From the NCBI RefSeq assembly GCF_004791025.1, contig NZ_SRUO01000001.1, positions 310,001-374,000 on the forward strand: a stretch of 64,000 nt of DNA. Reading direction: 5' to 3'. The notes below the pieces were generated by a model. That model worked only from the letters and a program-made list of their open reading frames with translations. It had not been told where the DNA came from and did no database searches. The first letter of the stretch is position 1; each line of letters begins with the position of its first letter. A program made the position numbers and the translations under genes. This document shows positions 24,814 to 33,827 of this stretch, one piece after another. This DNA is from Mesorhizobium sp. M4B.F.Ca.ET.203.01.1.1 (GTDB lineage Bacteria > Pseudomonadota > Alphaproteobacteria > Rhizobiales > Rhizobiaceae).

Positions 24814-26367
24814 GTGAGGCCGATCGAGACCCGGTACGCCCGTAGCGGCGATGTGCGGATCGCCTATCAGGTGGTCGGCCAGGGCTCGTTCGATCTCGTC
24901 TTCGTGCCGGGCTTCATATCCAACCTCGACCTGCAGTGGGAGGATGAGGGCTACAGCCGTCTGCTGAAACGGCTTTCGGCCTTCTCGCGGCTGATCCTGT
25001 TCGACAAGCGCGGCACTGGTCTCTCCGACCGCGTCGACAGCCGCCACCTGCCCAGCCTCGAGACCCGCATGGACGACGTGCGCGCGGTGATGGACGCCGC
25101 CGGCAGTGGCCGCGCGGCGATCCTCGGCGCCTCGGAAGGGGCGCCGATGGCGATGCTGTTCGCGGCCACCTATCCGGAGCGGACACGGTCGCTGGTGCTT
25201 TATGGCGGCTATGCGAATTTCCACAGATGGGTGATGCCGCCAGAGCGTCTCGAGGCCTTCATCGAGACCGCGGAAACGGCGTGGGGGACCGGCGCCACGC
25301 TGCCCAATTTCGCGCCGGGCCGGATCGACGACCCGCATTTTTCGCAATGGTGGGCGCGCTTCGAGCGGCTGTCGGCGAGCCCGACGGCGGCGGCCGCGCT
25401 GGCCCGCATGAATGCCGGTGTCGACGTGCGCGGCATCCTCAGCACGATCAGCGCGCCGACGCTCCTGATCCATCGCCGCAACGATGTGCGGGTCGACCCC
25501 GAGGCGAGCCGCTTCCTTGCCCGCAAGATCCCCGGCGCCCGGCTGGTCGAGATAGCCGGGCGCGACCATCCGGTGTGGACCGGCGACGTCGACCGCGTGG
25601 CCGACCTGATCGAGGAGTTCCTGACCGGGGAACCGGCGGTGGCCGACACCGAGCGCGTGCTCGCCGCACTGCTGGTGACGCGCATCTACGACACCGCCAA
25701 GCTCGGCGACCGCATGTGGAGCGAGCGCAGCCAGCGCTTCCAGGAAACCTGGCGGCTGCTGGTCGGCCGCCATGGCGGGCGTGCGGCCGGCACGCATGGC
25801 GAGTTGATGGTCTCGCGCTTCGACGGGCCGGGGCGCGCCATACGCTGCGCGGCGGCGCTGCGCGAGGCGGCGCAGCAGATCGGCGTGGCGAGCGCGCAAG
25901 GGGCGCATGTCGGCGAGATCGAGCTGCGCGGCCAGCCGGTCGGGCTCACGGCGCGCGTGACCATGCAGCTCGCCAGCCATGCCGGGCGCGGCGGCATCCT
26001 TGCCTCGCGGCTGGTTGCCGACCTCACCGTCGGCTCGGGGCTGCATTTCACTGAGGCCGGCCGCATCAGCCTCGACGAGCTGGACGAGCCGCTGCCGGTG
26101 GTGCACGCGACCTCGGAACAGCATCTGGAACCAGCCTGCCGGCCGAAGGCCAGGCCAGCCGAGCCGGCGACGCTGACGGCGCGGGAAAGCGAGGTGGTGA
26201 ACCTGATCGCCGACGGAAAGAGCAACGCTGCGATCGCCGCAGAGCTCAGCCTCAGCGAACACACGGTCAAGCGTCACGTCGCCAACATCCTGCTCAAGCT
26301 CGACCTGCCGTCGCGGGCGGCGGCGGCGGCGTTTTCGGCCAGGCACACTGGCCCGGACGGGCCATGA
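24814..26367 (+). CDS. alpha/beta hydrolase - cyclase-homology - LuxR HTH fusion regulator
   Basis: A 517-residue protein with three parts. Residues 1-270 form an alpha/beta hydrolase with the nucleophile elbow GASEG (S107), an acid in HRRNDVRVDP and a His in AGRDHPVW, so the triad looks intact. Residues about 285-430 resemble a class III nucleotide cyclase homology domain (TRIYDTAKLGDRMW..., GELMVSRFDGPGRAIRCAAALRE, LRGQPVGLTARV), but the metal-binding aspartates are not evident, so it is probably catalytically dead. Residues about 445-505 are a LuxR/FixJ HTH (LTARESEVVNLIADGKSNAAIAAELSLSEHTVKRHV). The start is a GTG at 24814. It may sense a small ligand through hydrolysis. The following small stress-type genes are candidate targets. 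Confidence 0.8.
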   Translation: MRPIETRYARSGDVRIAYQVVGQGSFDLVFVPGFISNLDLQWEDEGYSRLLKRLSAFSRLILFDKRGTGLSDRVDSRHLPSLETRMDDVRAVMDAAGSGRAAILGASEGAPMAMLFAATYPERTRSLVLYGGYANFHRWVMPPERLEAFIETAETAWGTGATLPNFAPGRIDDPHFSQWWARFERLSASPTAAAALARMNAGVDVRGILSTISAPTLLIHRRNDVRVDPEASRFLARKIPGARLVEIAGRDHPVWTGDVDRVADLIEEFLTGEPAVADTERVLAALLVTRIYDTAKLGDRMWSERSQRFQETWRLLVGRHGGRAAGTHGELMVSRFDGPGRAIRCAAALREAAQQIGVASAQGAHVGEIELRGQPVGLTARVTMQLASHAGRGGILASRLVADLTVGSGLHFTEAGRISLDELDEPLPVVHATSEQHLEPACRPKARPAEPATLTARESEVVNLIADGKSNAAIAAELSLSEHTVKRHVANILLKLDLPSRAAAAAFSARHTGPDGP

Positions 26368-26475
26368 GAGCCATGGCGCTTTTGGGCGAAGCGGCGCGGC
26401 GCGGCAGAGCGCTAGGATTTTCTTCATGCAGGCCAGGCGGATTTCGCCGCGAAGCACCTGCCAATGGAGGATGAG

Positions 26476-26955
26476 ATGGAGAAGTCGAACCGGACACTCA
26501 AATCGCTGGTGATCGCGGCAGGCGTTGGCGCGATCTTCACGCTTGCTCCCGCCAAAGCCGAAGATTCCTCGGCCACCGCTGCCTACAAAGACATCCAGGC
26601 GACGCTCGGTTCAGTGCCCGACATGTTCAAGACGCTGCCTGACGTGGCGGTCGCCGGCGCCTGGGCCGAGATCAAAGGCGTGCAGCTCAATCCCAACACC
26701 GCTCTCGACGGCAAGACGAAGGAGCTGATGGGGCTTGCGGTGGCGGCGCAGATCCCCTGCCAGTACTGCATCTACTTCCACACCGAGGCGGCCAGGCTCA
26801 ACGGCGCGAGCGACGAGGAGATCAAGGAGGCGATCGCGATGGCGGCCATCGTGCGCCACTGGTCGACGATGCTCAATGGCAGCCAGGTCGATCTCGCCAC
26901 CTTCAAGAAGCAGACCGACGACGTATTCGCCGCCGTCAAGGCGAAGTCGCAGTGA
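26476..26955 (+). CDS. exported AhpD-like carboxymuconolactone decarboxylase family protein
   Basis: A 159-residue protein from the ATG at 26476, which has GGAGG five bases upstream; another ATG at 26464 overlaps that site. A signal peptide (KSLVIAAGVGAIFTLAPAKA) precedes a helical AhpD-like domain with the CxxC redox motif IPCQYCIYFH. Members act as thiol-based peroxidase partners or decarboxylases; the CxxC favours redox chemistry. Export is unusual for the family, which is normally cytosolic. It is first in a run of three small codirectional genes downstream of the hydrolase-LuxR regulator. Confidence 0.82.
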   Translation: MEKSNRTLKSLVIAAGVGAIFTLAPAKAEDSSATAAYKDIQATLGSVPDMFKTLPDVAVAGAWAEIKGVQLNPNTALDGKTKELMGLAVAAQIPCQYCIYFHTEAARLNGASDEEIKEAIAMAAIVRHWSTMLNGSQVDLATFKKQTDDVFAAVKAKSQ

Positions 26956-27039
26956 GGAATGCATCTGCCCGGCGCTTGAGCCGGGCAGCGCCCCCGATCA
27001 ATCGAACGTCCCGCCTTACGGCGGGCCATGGAGGAGAAA

Positions 27040-27402
27040 ATGTTGACCAAGACTCAACTGGTGGACGGCGCTGCCATCAAGAAGGCAATCGAGGGCCGTG
27101 ACGGCAAGCTGCTGGCGAGCTTCTACACCGACGACGCGCTGGTGCGGGTGATCGACCGCAACAATCCGCCGAGCAAGCCGCGCGAAATCCGCGGCCGCGC
27201 GGCGATCACCACCTTCTGGGACGACATCTGCAGCCGGGCGATGACCCATAAGGTCGACACCACCATCGCCGATGGCGACAACCTCGCCTTCACCCAGGCC
27301 TGCGCCTATCCCGACGGCACCAAGGTGTTCTGCGCGGCGATGCTGGAGCTCAAGGCCGGCAGGATCGCGCGACAGACCGTGGTGCAAGCCTGGGACGAGT
27401 AG
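27040..27402 (+). CDS. SnoaL/NTF2-like fold protein
   Basis: A 120-residue protein of the NTF2-like superfamily: KKAIEGRDGKLLASFYTDDALVRVIDRNN followed by GRAAITTFWDDICSR and LELKAGRIARQTVVQAWDE is the usual cone-shaped fold pattern. The ATG at 27040 is preceded by GGAGGAG; an ATG at 27028 lies before that site. A 6-bp hairpin (CCCGCC/GGCGGG, 27010-27025) stands just upstream of the ribosome site. Function is unknown; such proteins often bind small hydrophobic ligands. Confidence 0.75.
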   Translation: MLTKTQLVDGAAIKKAIEGRDGKLLASFYTDDALVRVIDRNNPPSKPREIRGRAAITTFWDDICSRAMTHKVDTTIADGDNLAFTQACAYPDGTKVFCAAMLELKAGRIARQTVVQAWDE

Positions 27403-27449
27403 CAAGCAGATCAACAGCGGCTGGGCCGCAAACTCGCAGGAGAACGACA

Positions 27450-27764
27450 ATGTTCAGCGCCAGATGGCAGATCGACGCCAAGTTCGGCCACAAGCAGACC
27501 GTGCTCGACATGATGCGGCAATGGGAACGCGACGTCGGCTCGCAGGTCGGCATCTCAGATCTGAACTTCCAGATCATGACCGGATCGATCGGCGCGCATG
27601 AATCGAGGATCGAGTCGCATCACCAGGTCGAAAGCCTGGCCCAGCTGGAAGCGTTCTTCGCCAAGCTCGGCAAGATCGAAGCGCACGCCAAATGGGGCAA
27701 GGCGCTGGAGCCCTATGTCGTGTCGGGCACCAATGTCTGGCAGATCTTCCGGATCGTCGAATAG
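27450..27764 (+). CDS. small hypothetical protein, possibly dimeric alpha-beta barrel
   Basis: A 104-residue cytosolic protein (MFSARWQIDAKFGHKQTVLDMMRQWERDVG...) with AGGAGA before its ATG. The beta-start, helix, His-rich middle (GAHESRIESHHQVESL) and a second helix resemble ABM/NIPSNAP-like ferredoxin folds, but I cannot name the family. It probably forms an operon with the two genes upstream. Confidence 0.6.
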   Translation: MFSARWQIDAKFGHKQTVLDMMRQWERDVGSQVGISDLNFQIMTGSIGAHESRIESHHQVESLAQLEAFFAKLGKIEAHAKWGKALEPYVVSGTNVWQIFRIVE

Positions 27765-27830
27765 CGGCGGCCCCAATCGGCATGCCTGTCGCCCGCAACC
27801 GCTCCGGGGCGACAGACGTTGGTCCGGCCG

Positions 27831-28532
27831 TCAGCTCTTGCGGCCGAAACTGCTGCGCTGCCCCGAAAAGCGCGCCTCCCTGGCCAGCCCCGCTGCCGCC
27901 TGGCGGCCGGCCGGACCCTGATTAGGCAGGGTGGCCTGCTTGGCCAACGCCGCAGCGATCATGGCGTCCGCCTGGCGCGCGCGCTCGGCGGCATTGCCTC
28001 CCGGCAAGCCTGCGGCCGCGGCATTGGCGGACGACGGCCGCGGGCGCCTGAACGCGAGGAACAGGAGCAGGGCGCCGAGCGCCGCCGCGCCGGCGGCCAG
28101 CATGACACGCGTGCCGGTCATTCCGGCCCGCTCGATCTGTGTCGCCTTGGCGGGATTCTGAACAACCACGAGCTTGTCGCCAACCTGCGGCTCACGGCCT
28201 CCGCTCTTGTTCAGGTCCATGGTCGCCTCGACGGCGTCCGCGCCGGCGCCGACGCGCAAGATGCCGGTGAATTTCTGTTTCACCGTCCATTCCTTGTCGG
28301 CATGGACCGACTTGAATGCTTCCACCAATTCGCATGGGATCGAGGCGCTGCTGACTGTCTTGTAGACGATCCTGTGCTGGGTCGATTCCATCAGGCATTC
28401 GACCGTGACCGCCGTGATTTCGGCCGGCACCTGCGGCCAGCCGCTCTTGGCGATGATGTCCTTGGCACAGAAGAAGGCGACCAGCAGGCAGAAGCCGCCG
28501 ATCATTGTCAGCTTGATCTTCGAGACAGTCAT
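27831..28532 (-). CDS. membrane protein with two transmembrane segments (DUF3592-like)
   Basis: A 233-residue protein. A transmembrane segment at residues 7-25 leads into an extracytoplasmic domain of about 100 residues, with ITAVTVECL and QVGDKLVVVQNPAKATQIE resembling DUF3592 proteins; a second membrane helix follows at about 140-160 and a cytoplasmic, Ala/Gly/Arg-rich tail completes it. Function unknown. It is convergent with the small gene at 27450. Confidence 0.65.
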   Translation of the reverse strand: MTVSKIKLTMIGGFCLLVAFFCAKDIIAKSGWPQVPAEITAVTVECLMESTQHRIVYKTVSSASIPCELVEAFKSVHADKEWTVKQKFTGILRVGAGADAVEATMDLNKSGGREPQVGDKLVVVQNPAKATQIERAGMTGTRVMLAAGAAALGALLLFLAFRRPRPSSANAAAAGLPGGNAAERARQADAMIAAALAKQATLPNQGPAGRQAAAGLAREARFSGQRSSFGRKS

Positions 28533-28589
28533 GCGCGAACCCCCTCGCTGCGTGGTTTCCCGTCAGCGAAGCTGCTCGCACAGGTTGAA

Positions 28590-28703
28590 TATTCAGTAAA
28601 TCGGCAACCGTCGCCACGCGGCGGCAGTTCAACAGACTTAACGGATGACAACCGGTGAACTGAATACTTTAAGGATGGCAGTCCCGCCGCCATCCTTTTT
28701 TGC
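28590..28703 (+). ncRNA. candidate small RNA ending in a rho-independent terminator
   Basis: Between two minus-strand genes the plus strand shows a textbook terminator: AAGGATGGC (28671-28679) pairing with GCCATCCTT (28689-28697), followed by more T to make a run of about six. No plus-strand gene precedes it. TATTCAGT at 28590-28597 is complementary to ACTGAATA at 28659-28666, just before the terminator, so a folded transcript of about 115 bases is possible. The stem could instead serve the minus-strand gene ending at 28717, but its T-run on that side is poor. Confidence 0.35.
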
Positions 28704-28716
28704 CCGAAGCCGCAAC

Positions 28717-29202
28717 CTACATCAGGCCAAGCTGCTTGTAGAAACCGAGCGCATCGTAATAGTCGCTCTGGGTTGCGATCTTGCCGTCCTTGAGTGAAAA
28801 CATCGAGGCCCCGGTGAAGGAGAACTTCTTGCCGGTTGCGGCGGTGCCGTCGGCCCAGGGGCCGGTGTTGGTGCCGGAAAACTCCCATTCGAAGGAGGCG
28901 CGGTCGCCCTCGATCACAGGCGCGCCCTTCATCGTCCAGACGGCGTCGGGGACGGCCTTGAGGAAATTGTCGATGACGCCGGTCTTGGCCGCTTCCTTGC
29001 CCTTGACCGGCGTGCCGACCGACGCGTCGTAGTAGGTGACGTCGTCGGCGAAATAGCCCGCGGCCTTGGCGGAATCATGAGCGTTCCACGCGGCGAGGTA
29101 TGCTTCGATAACCGACTTCGCGCTGTCGTCGGCAAAGGCCGGCGCGACGGCAAGGAGCGTGGCGGCAATGGCTGCTGATGTCAGAAACTGGCGGCGATGC
29201 AT
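28717..29202 (-). CDS. Tat-exported SnoaL-like (NTF2 fold) protein
   Basis: A 161-residue protein with a twin-arginine-type leader (MHRRQFLTSAAIAATLLAVAPAFA), then an NTF2/ester-cyclase-like domain: VIEAYLAAWNAHDSAKAAGYFADDVTYYD and SMFSLKDGKIATQSDYYDALGFYKQLGL. It would sit in the periplasm. It follows the patD gene on the same strand with 46 bases between, so it may be the last gene of the ydc operon. The ligand is unknown. Confidence 0.78.
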   Translation of the reverse strand: MHRRQFLTSAAIAATLLAVAPAFADDSAKSVIEAYLAAWNAHDSAKAAGYFADDVTYYDASVGTPVKGKEAAKTGVIDNFLKAVPDAVWTMKGAPVIEGDRASFEWEFSGTNTGPWADGTAATGKKFSFTGASMFSLKDGKIATQSDYYDALGFYKQLGLM

Positions 29203-29247
29203 CTTCTTCCTCCCTGGTTTTGAATGGTAGGTTCCCTGCGAATGGCG

Positions 29248-30675
29248 CTAGCCGTGGGCCACCATGACATGGCGGACGGCGGTGTAGTCCTCCAGCGCGT
29301 AGAGCGACATGTCCTTGCCGTAGCCGGACTGCTTCAATCCGCCATGCGGCATCTCGTTGGTCAGCATGAAGTGGGTGTTGATCCAGGTGCAGCCATATTG
29401 CAGGCGGGCAGCCGTCGCCATGGCGCGCGACACGTCCCTGGTCCACACCGACGAGGCCAGCCCATAATCGCTGTCGTTCGCCCAGTTCACCGCTTCGTCG
29501 ACCTCCGAGAAGCGCGTGACCGAGACAACCGGGCCGAACACCTCGCGGCGCACGATCTCGTCCTCCTGCAGCGCGCCGGCGACGACTGTCGGCTGGTAGT
29601 AGAAGCCCGAGCCCTCGCCCGGCTTGCCGCCGGTGGTGATCTCGATGTGCTTCAGTTCCGAGGCGCGCTCGACGAAGCTCGACACGCGGTCGCGCTGCCG
29701 GCGCGAGATCAGCGGGCCGATCTCGTTCTCGGTGTCGTCCGGCCGGTTGTACTTGATGGTCGAGACGGCGGAGGAGAGGTCGGCGACCAGCTTGTCGTAG
29801 ACCTTCTTGCCGGCGTAGATGCGGCAGGCGGCGGTGCAGTCCTGGCCGGCATTGTAGTAGCCGAAGGCGCGCAGGCCGCTGACCACGGCGCCGAGATCGG
29901 CGTCGTCGAAGACGATGACCGGCGCCTTGCCGCCGAGCTCGAGATGCGTGCGCTTGACCGACTTGGCGGCCGCCTGCAGCACCTTCTTGCCGGTGGCGAC
30001 ATCGCCGGTAATCGAGATCATGTTGACCTTGGCATGGTTGATCAGCGCGTTGCCGACGCTTTCGCCACGGCCGAGCACGACATTGACGACACCTTCCGGC
30101 AGGATCTCGGCCAGGATCCTGGCCAGCTTCAGCGCCGTCAGCGGCGTCTGCTCGGACGGCTTGAAGACGACGGTGTTGCCGCCGCCGATCGCCGGCGCCA
30201 GTTTCCAGGCCATCATCATCAGCGGATAGTTCCACGGCGCGATCGAGGCGACGATGCCGATCGGGTCGCGCCGGACCATCGAGGTGTGGCCGGGCAGGTA
30301 TTCACCGGCGACCTGGCCGGGCATCGAACGGACGGCGCCGGCAAAGAAGCGGTAGCAGTCGACGATCGCCGGGATCTCGTCATTGAGCACGGAGTTGATC
30401 GGCTTGCCGCAGTTCAGCGCCTCCAGTGCTGCAAACTCCTTGGCCTCGGCCTCGATGCGGTCGGCGATCTTCAGCAGATAGCCGGAGCGCTGCGCCGGCG
30501 TGGTGCGCGACCAACTGACGAACGCTTGTTCGGCGGCACTGACAGCAGCCTCGATCTGCGCCGGGCTGGCTTCAGGCAGGCTGAGAATGGTCGCCCCGGT
30601 CTTTGGATTGAGGATCGGCTCCTCGGTCTCGGTGCCCTTCTCGAAGGTCGAGCCGATCAGCATCTGGGTGTCCAT
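29248..30675 (-). CDS. patD: gamma-aminobutyraldehyde dehydrogenase
   Basis: A 475-residue NAD-dependent aldehyde dehydrogenase of the PatD/YdcW type, oxidising 4-aminobutyraldehyde (from putrescine) to GABA. Catalytic residues are visible in LELGGKAP (general base Glu) and [14 protein letters not shown] (nucleophile Cys). The NAD-site [12 protein letters not shown] and the C-terminal [22 protein letters not shown] are typical. It is the last of a ydcS-T-U-V-patD series, the gene order of E. coli ydcSTUVW, which strongly supports the assignment. Confidence 0.93.
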   Translation of the reverse strand: MDTQMLIGSTFEKGTETEEPILNPKTGATILSLPEASPAQIEAAVSAAEQAFVSWSRTTPAQRSGYLLKIADRIEAEAKEFAALEALNCGKPINSVLNDEIPAIVDCYRFFAGAVRSMPGQVAGEYLPGHTSMVRRDPIGIVASIAPWNYPLMMMAWKLAPAIGGGNTVVFKPSEQTPLTALKLARILAEILPEGVVNVVLGRGESVGNALINHAKVNMISITGDVATGKKVLQAAAKSVKRTHLELGGKAPVIVFDDADLGAVVSGLRAFGYYNAGQDCTAACRIYAGKKVYDKLVADLSSAVSTIKYNRPDDTENEIGPLISRRQRDRVSSFVERASELKHIEITTGGKPGEGSGFYYQPTVVAGALQEDEIVRREVFGPVVSVTRFSEVDEAVNWANDSDYGLASSVWTRDVSRAMATAARLQYGCTWINTHFMLTNEMPHGGLKQSGYGKDMSLYALEDYTAVRHVMVAHG

Positions 30676-30696
30676 AAGATTTCTCCTTGATCAGGA

Positions 30697-30778
30697 GCGA
30701 GTAGCGAATAGCGAGTAGCGAATAGGGTTGGCGGTCGACTTTTCCCTTATTCGCTATTGGCTATTCCCTATTCGCTGT
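30697..30778. repeat. AT-richer inverted repeat element between ydcV and patD
   Basis: Tandem GAGTAGCGAATAGC-like units (30697-30725) are followed by the inverse-complement TTATTCGCTATTGGCTATTCCC-like sequence up to 30778. The segment is much lower in GC than its surroundings and makes an imperfect hairpin with a short loop. It sits inside the ydc operon between ydcV and patD. It looks like a dispersed intergenic repeat. Confidence 0.65.
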
Positions 30779-30781
30779 TCT

Positions 30782-31597
30782 TCATTTGCCCGAACCAGCG
30801 ATCTGGTCGCCGTCGCGGGTCAGGTAATAGGCAAAGAGGATCGGCAGCAGCGTCACCAGAACCACGACCATGGCCACGACATTGGTGACCGGACGCTGGC
30901 GCGGGCGGATCAGTTCCTCGAGCATCCAGATCGGCACGGTCTGCTGCTGGCCAGCGGTGAAGGTGGTGACGATGACCTCGTCGAAGGACAGCGCGAAGGC
31001 GAGCATGCCGCCTGCAAGCAGCGCGGTGGCGATGTTGGGCAGCACGACATGCCTGAAGGTCTGGAAGCCGTCGGCGCCGAGATCCATCGAGGCCTCGATC
31101 ATCGAGCCGGAGGTGCGGCGGAAGCGGGCGACGGCATTGTTGTAGACGACGACGACGCAGAAGGTGGCGTGGCCGAGCACGATCGTCCAGAACGAGAAGG
31201 GGATGTCGGCCAGCGCGAAGGCCGAGCGCAGCGCGATGCCGGTGATGATGCCGGGCAGCGCGATCGGCAGGATGACCAGCAAAGAGATGGTCTCGCGGCC
31301 GAAGAAGCGCGTGCGCGAGACGGCGGCGGCGCACAGCGTGCCGAGCACCAGCGCGATCGCCGTCGAGATGGCGGCGACGCGGATCGACAGCGACAGCGCC
31401 TCCCACACATCCGGCCGGTTCCAGGTGACGGCGAACCATTGCGTGGTCAGCCCCGGCGGCGGCCAGACGAAGCTCTTTTCCTCCGTCGTGAAGGCGTAGA
31501 CGAAGATCAGCAGGATCGGCAGGTGCAGGAAGAGCAGGCCGCAGGCGGCGGCGATCTTCAGGCCGAGCGGGGCGGAAGGCGAGCCGTCAGAGCGCAT
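30782..31597 (-). CDS. ydcV: ABC transporter permease, YdcV/PotC type
   Basis: A 271-residue inner-membrane permease with six predicted helices. The EAA loop is seen as [26 protein letters not shown]. The start overlaps the preceding permease gene by 11 bases. It forms the translocation channel together with YdcU for the periplasmic YdcS-bound substrate, probably a polyamine or related amine. Confidence 0.92.
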   Translation of the reverse strand: MRSDGSPSAPLGLKIAAACGLLFLHLPILLIFVYAFTTEEKSFVWPPPGLTTQWFAVTWNRPDVWEALSLSIRVAAISTAIALVLGTLCAAAVSRTRFFGRETISLLVILPIALPGIITGIALRSAFALADIPFSFWTIVLGHATFCVVVVYNNAVARFRRTSGSMIEASMDLGADGFQTFRHVVLPNIATALLAGGMLAFALSFDEVIVTTFTAGQQQTVPIWMLEELIRPRQRPVTNVVAMVVVLVTLLPILFAYYLTRDGDQIAGSGK

Positions 31598-32555
31598 CGA
31601 AGGCCCCCATGCGCTTGGCGCCCCAGAGGTAGAAGCCCATGATGACGATGGGCACCACGGTGAAGGCGGCGGCGAGCGGGATGTTACCGGCCGTGCCCTG
31701 CTGCGAATAGACGGCCTGGCCGATGAACAGGCGCGAGGTGCCGATGATCTGCGGGATGATGTAGTCGCCCAGTGTCAGCGAGAAGGTGAAGATCGAGCCG
31801 GCGACGATGCCGGGCAGCGCCAGCGGGAACAGCACGTTGCGGAAGGTCTGGCCGGGCGAGGCGCCGAGATCGGACGAGGCCTCGACCAGATTGCCCGGCA
31901 CGCGCTCGAGCGCCGCCTGGACGGGCAGGATCATGAACGGCAGCCAGACATAGACGAAGGCGATGAAGGTGCCGGTGAAGGACACCGACAGCGAGTTGCC
32001 GCCGACGATCGGCAGCGACAGCCAGGCGTCGAGCAGCCACAGAAGGTTCAGCTTGCCGAGCAGCCAGGTGAGGATGCCCTCCTTGGCGAGGATGAGCTTC
32101 CAGGCATAGACCTTGACCAGGTAGCTCGACCACAGCGGCAGCATGACGCCAAGATAGAACAGCGCCTTCCAGCGGCCGCGCGCGTAGCGCGCCGCGTAGT
32201 AGGCGATGGGGAAGGCGATGATCGCCGAGGCCAGCGTGACGAGCGCGGCCATCGTCACCGTGCGCAGGATGATGTCGAGATTGGCGGCCTGGAGCAGGTC
32301 GCCATAGGTCTTGAGCGTGAACTCGCGGTTGATGAGGCCCGAGAACTCGTCGATGGAGAAAAAACTCTGCGCCAGCAGGGCGAACAGCGAGCCGATATAG
32401 ACGATGCCGAGCCACAGCACCGGCGGCAGCAGCATGAGGAGCAGCAACAGCTTCGGCCGGCGCCAGAACAGGTCGGAGAGCGCGCCGCGCAGGCCGCCGC
32501 TGCCCGGCAGGATGGCAGGCGCGGCGGGGTTGGAGTTGAGGGCGGCGATGGTCAT
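31587..32555 (-). CDS. ydcU: ABC transporter permease, YdcU/PotB type
   Basis: A 322-residue permease with an N-terminal extension of about 40 residues before the first of six helices. The EAA loop is [29 protein letters not shown]. It overlaps ydcV by 11 bases and is separated from ydcT by about 220 bases filled with a large inverted repeat. Confidence 0.92.
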   Translation of the reverse strand: MTIAALNSNPAAPAILPGSGGLRGALSDLFWRRPKLLLLLMLLPPVLWLGIVYIGSLFALLAQSFFSIDEFSGLINREFTLKTYGDLLQAANLDIILRTVTMAALVTLASAIIAFPIAYYAARYARGRWKALFYLGVMLPLWSSYLVKVYAWKLILAKEGILTWLLGKLNLLWLLDAWLSLPIVGGNSLSVSFTGTFIAFVYVWLPFMILPVQAALERVPGNLVEASSDLGASPGQTFRNVLFPLALPGIVAGSIFTFSLTLGDYIIPQIIGTSRLFIGQAVYSQQGTAGNIPLAAAFTVVPIVIMGFYLWGAKRMGAFDAL

Positions 32556-32601
32556 GGGGCCACCGCTTGTTGTTGACTAATTGAGAGGTTGAGTTCCCGC
32601 C

Positions 32602-32758
32602 CACCCCCCTCTGTCCTGCCGGACATCTCCCCCGCAAGGGGGGAGATCAGCAGCTTGTCTGTCCTGCCGGTTCTGACGCGTTGCAAATTGGCGAAGCCGG
32701 TGGCGATAGCAAATCTCCCCCCGTGCGGGGGAGATGTCCGGCAGGACAGAGGGGGGTG
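32602..32758. repeat. 157-bp element with perfect 32-bp terminal inverted repeats
   Basis: Bases 32602-32633 (beginning CACCCCCCTCTGTCCTGCC) are exactly complementary to 32727-32758. Next to each inner end lies a shorter hairpin (CTCCCCC/GGGGGAG type). The element has no coding potential and no transposase. It lies between ydcT and ydcU, so the operon mRNA would carry a very stable stem-loop there. It resembles a MITE or rhizobial intergenic palindrome. Confidence 0.85.
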
Positions 32759-32775
32759 CTTCGCGCAGACCTCAA

Positions 32776-33774
32776 TCATGCCGGCTCATCCATCAGATGC
32801 AGGTGCTCGCGATTGAACGTCAGCGCCACCGCTTCGCCTTCCGCCGGCAGTTTTGTGACGGCCGGTACGATGGCGTGCAGCCTCAAGCCGTCGACATCGA
32901 GCGCCAGTCTCGTGGTGGCGCCGAGATAATTCGTCCCGACCAGGCGCGCGGTAACGCCATCGCCTTTCGCTGCGCGGCCTATGCGGATGGATTCGGGGCG
33001 CAGACTGCCCCAGCGATGCTGGCCGCAATAGCGCTGGACGAAATCCGGCGGCAGCACGTTGGACGAGCCGACGAAGTCGGCGACGAAGCGTGTCCTCGGG
33101 CGCTGGTAGATGTCTTCAGGCGTGCCGATCTGCATGATCCTGCCGTCGTTGAAGACGGCGACGCGGTCGGCCATCGACAGCGCCTCGCCCTGGTCGTGGG
33201 TGACGAAGACGAAGGTGATGCCGAGCGCCTTCTGCAGCGACTTCAACTCCTCCTGCATGTTCTCGCGCAGCTTGAGGTCGAGCGCGCCGAGCGGTTCGTC
33301 GAGCAGGAGCACCTTGGGCTGGTTGACGAGCGCGCGGGCGAGCGCGACGCGCTGGCGCTGGCCGCCGGAGAGCTGGCCGGGACGGCGGGCGCCATAGCCC
33401 GGAAGCCTTACCAGCGACAGCGCCTCTTCCGCCGCCTTATGGCGCTCCGGCTTGCCGACGCCCTTGACCATCAGCCCGTAGGCGACGTTGTCGAGGACGT
33501 TCAGATGCGGAAAGAGCGCGTAGTCCTGGAAGACGGTGTTGACGTTGCGGCGGTAGGGCGGGACGCCCTCGGCGCGCTCGCCGAAAATGGAGATCGAGCC
33601 CGAGGTCGGCTGCTCGAAGCCGGCGATCAGGCGCAGGCAGGTGGTCTTGCCGGAGCCCGACGGGCCGAGCATGGCGAAGAACTCGCCGGGCGCGATGTCG
33701 AGATCGACGGCGTCGACGGCGCGAACGCTGCCGAAATGGCGAGAGACTTTTTGAAAGGATACGGCCGAGGTCAT
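32776..33774 (-). CDS. ydcT: ABC transporter ATP-binding protein, YdcT/PotA type
   Basis: A 332-residue ATPase: Walker A GPSGSGKTT, signature LSGGQRQRVALARAL, Walker B VLLLDEPLGALD, H-loop FVTHDQGEAL, then a TOBE domain at the C-terminus. It powers the YdcU/YdcV permease. It is preceded by ydcS with a 168-base repeat-containing gap. Confidence 0.94.
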   Translation of the reverse strand: MTSAVSFQKVSRHFGSVRAVDAVDLDIAPGEFFAMLGPSGSGKTTCLRLIAGFEQPTSGSISIFGERAEGVPPYRRNVNTVFQDYALFPHLNVLDNVAYGLMVKGVGKPERHKAAEEALSLVRLPGYGARRPGQLSGGQRQRVALARALVNQPKVLLLDEPLGALDLKLRENMQEELKSLQKALGITFVFVTHDQGEALSMADRVAVFNDGRIMQIGTPEDIYQRPRTRFVADFVGSSNVLPPDFVQRYCGQHRWGSLRPESIRIGRAAKGDGVTARLVGTNYLGATTRLALDVDGLRLHAIVPAVTKLPAEGEAVALTFNREHLHLMDEPA

Positions 33775-33827
33775 GGGCTGTCAGTCAGTTGCCGGTTTGG
33801 TTCTGTCGGATCGCGATAGCGCGCTGC

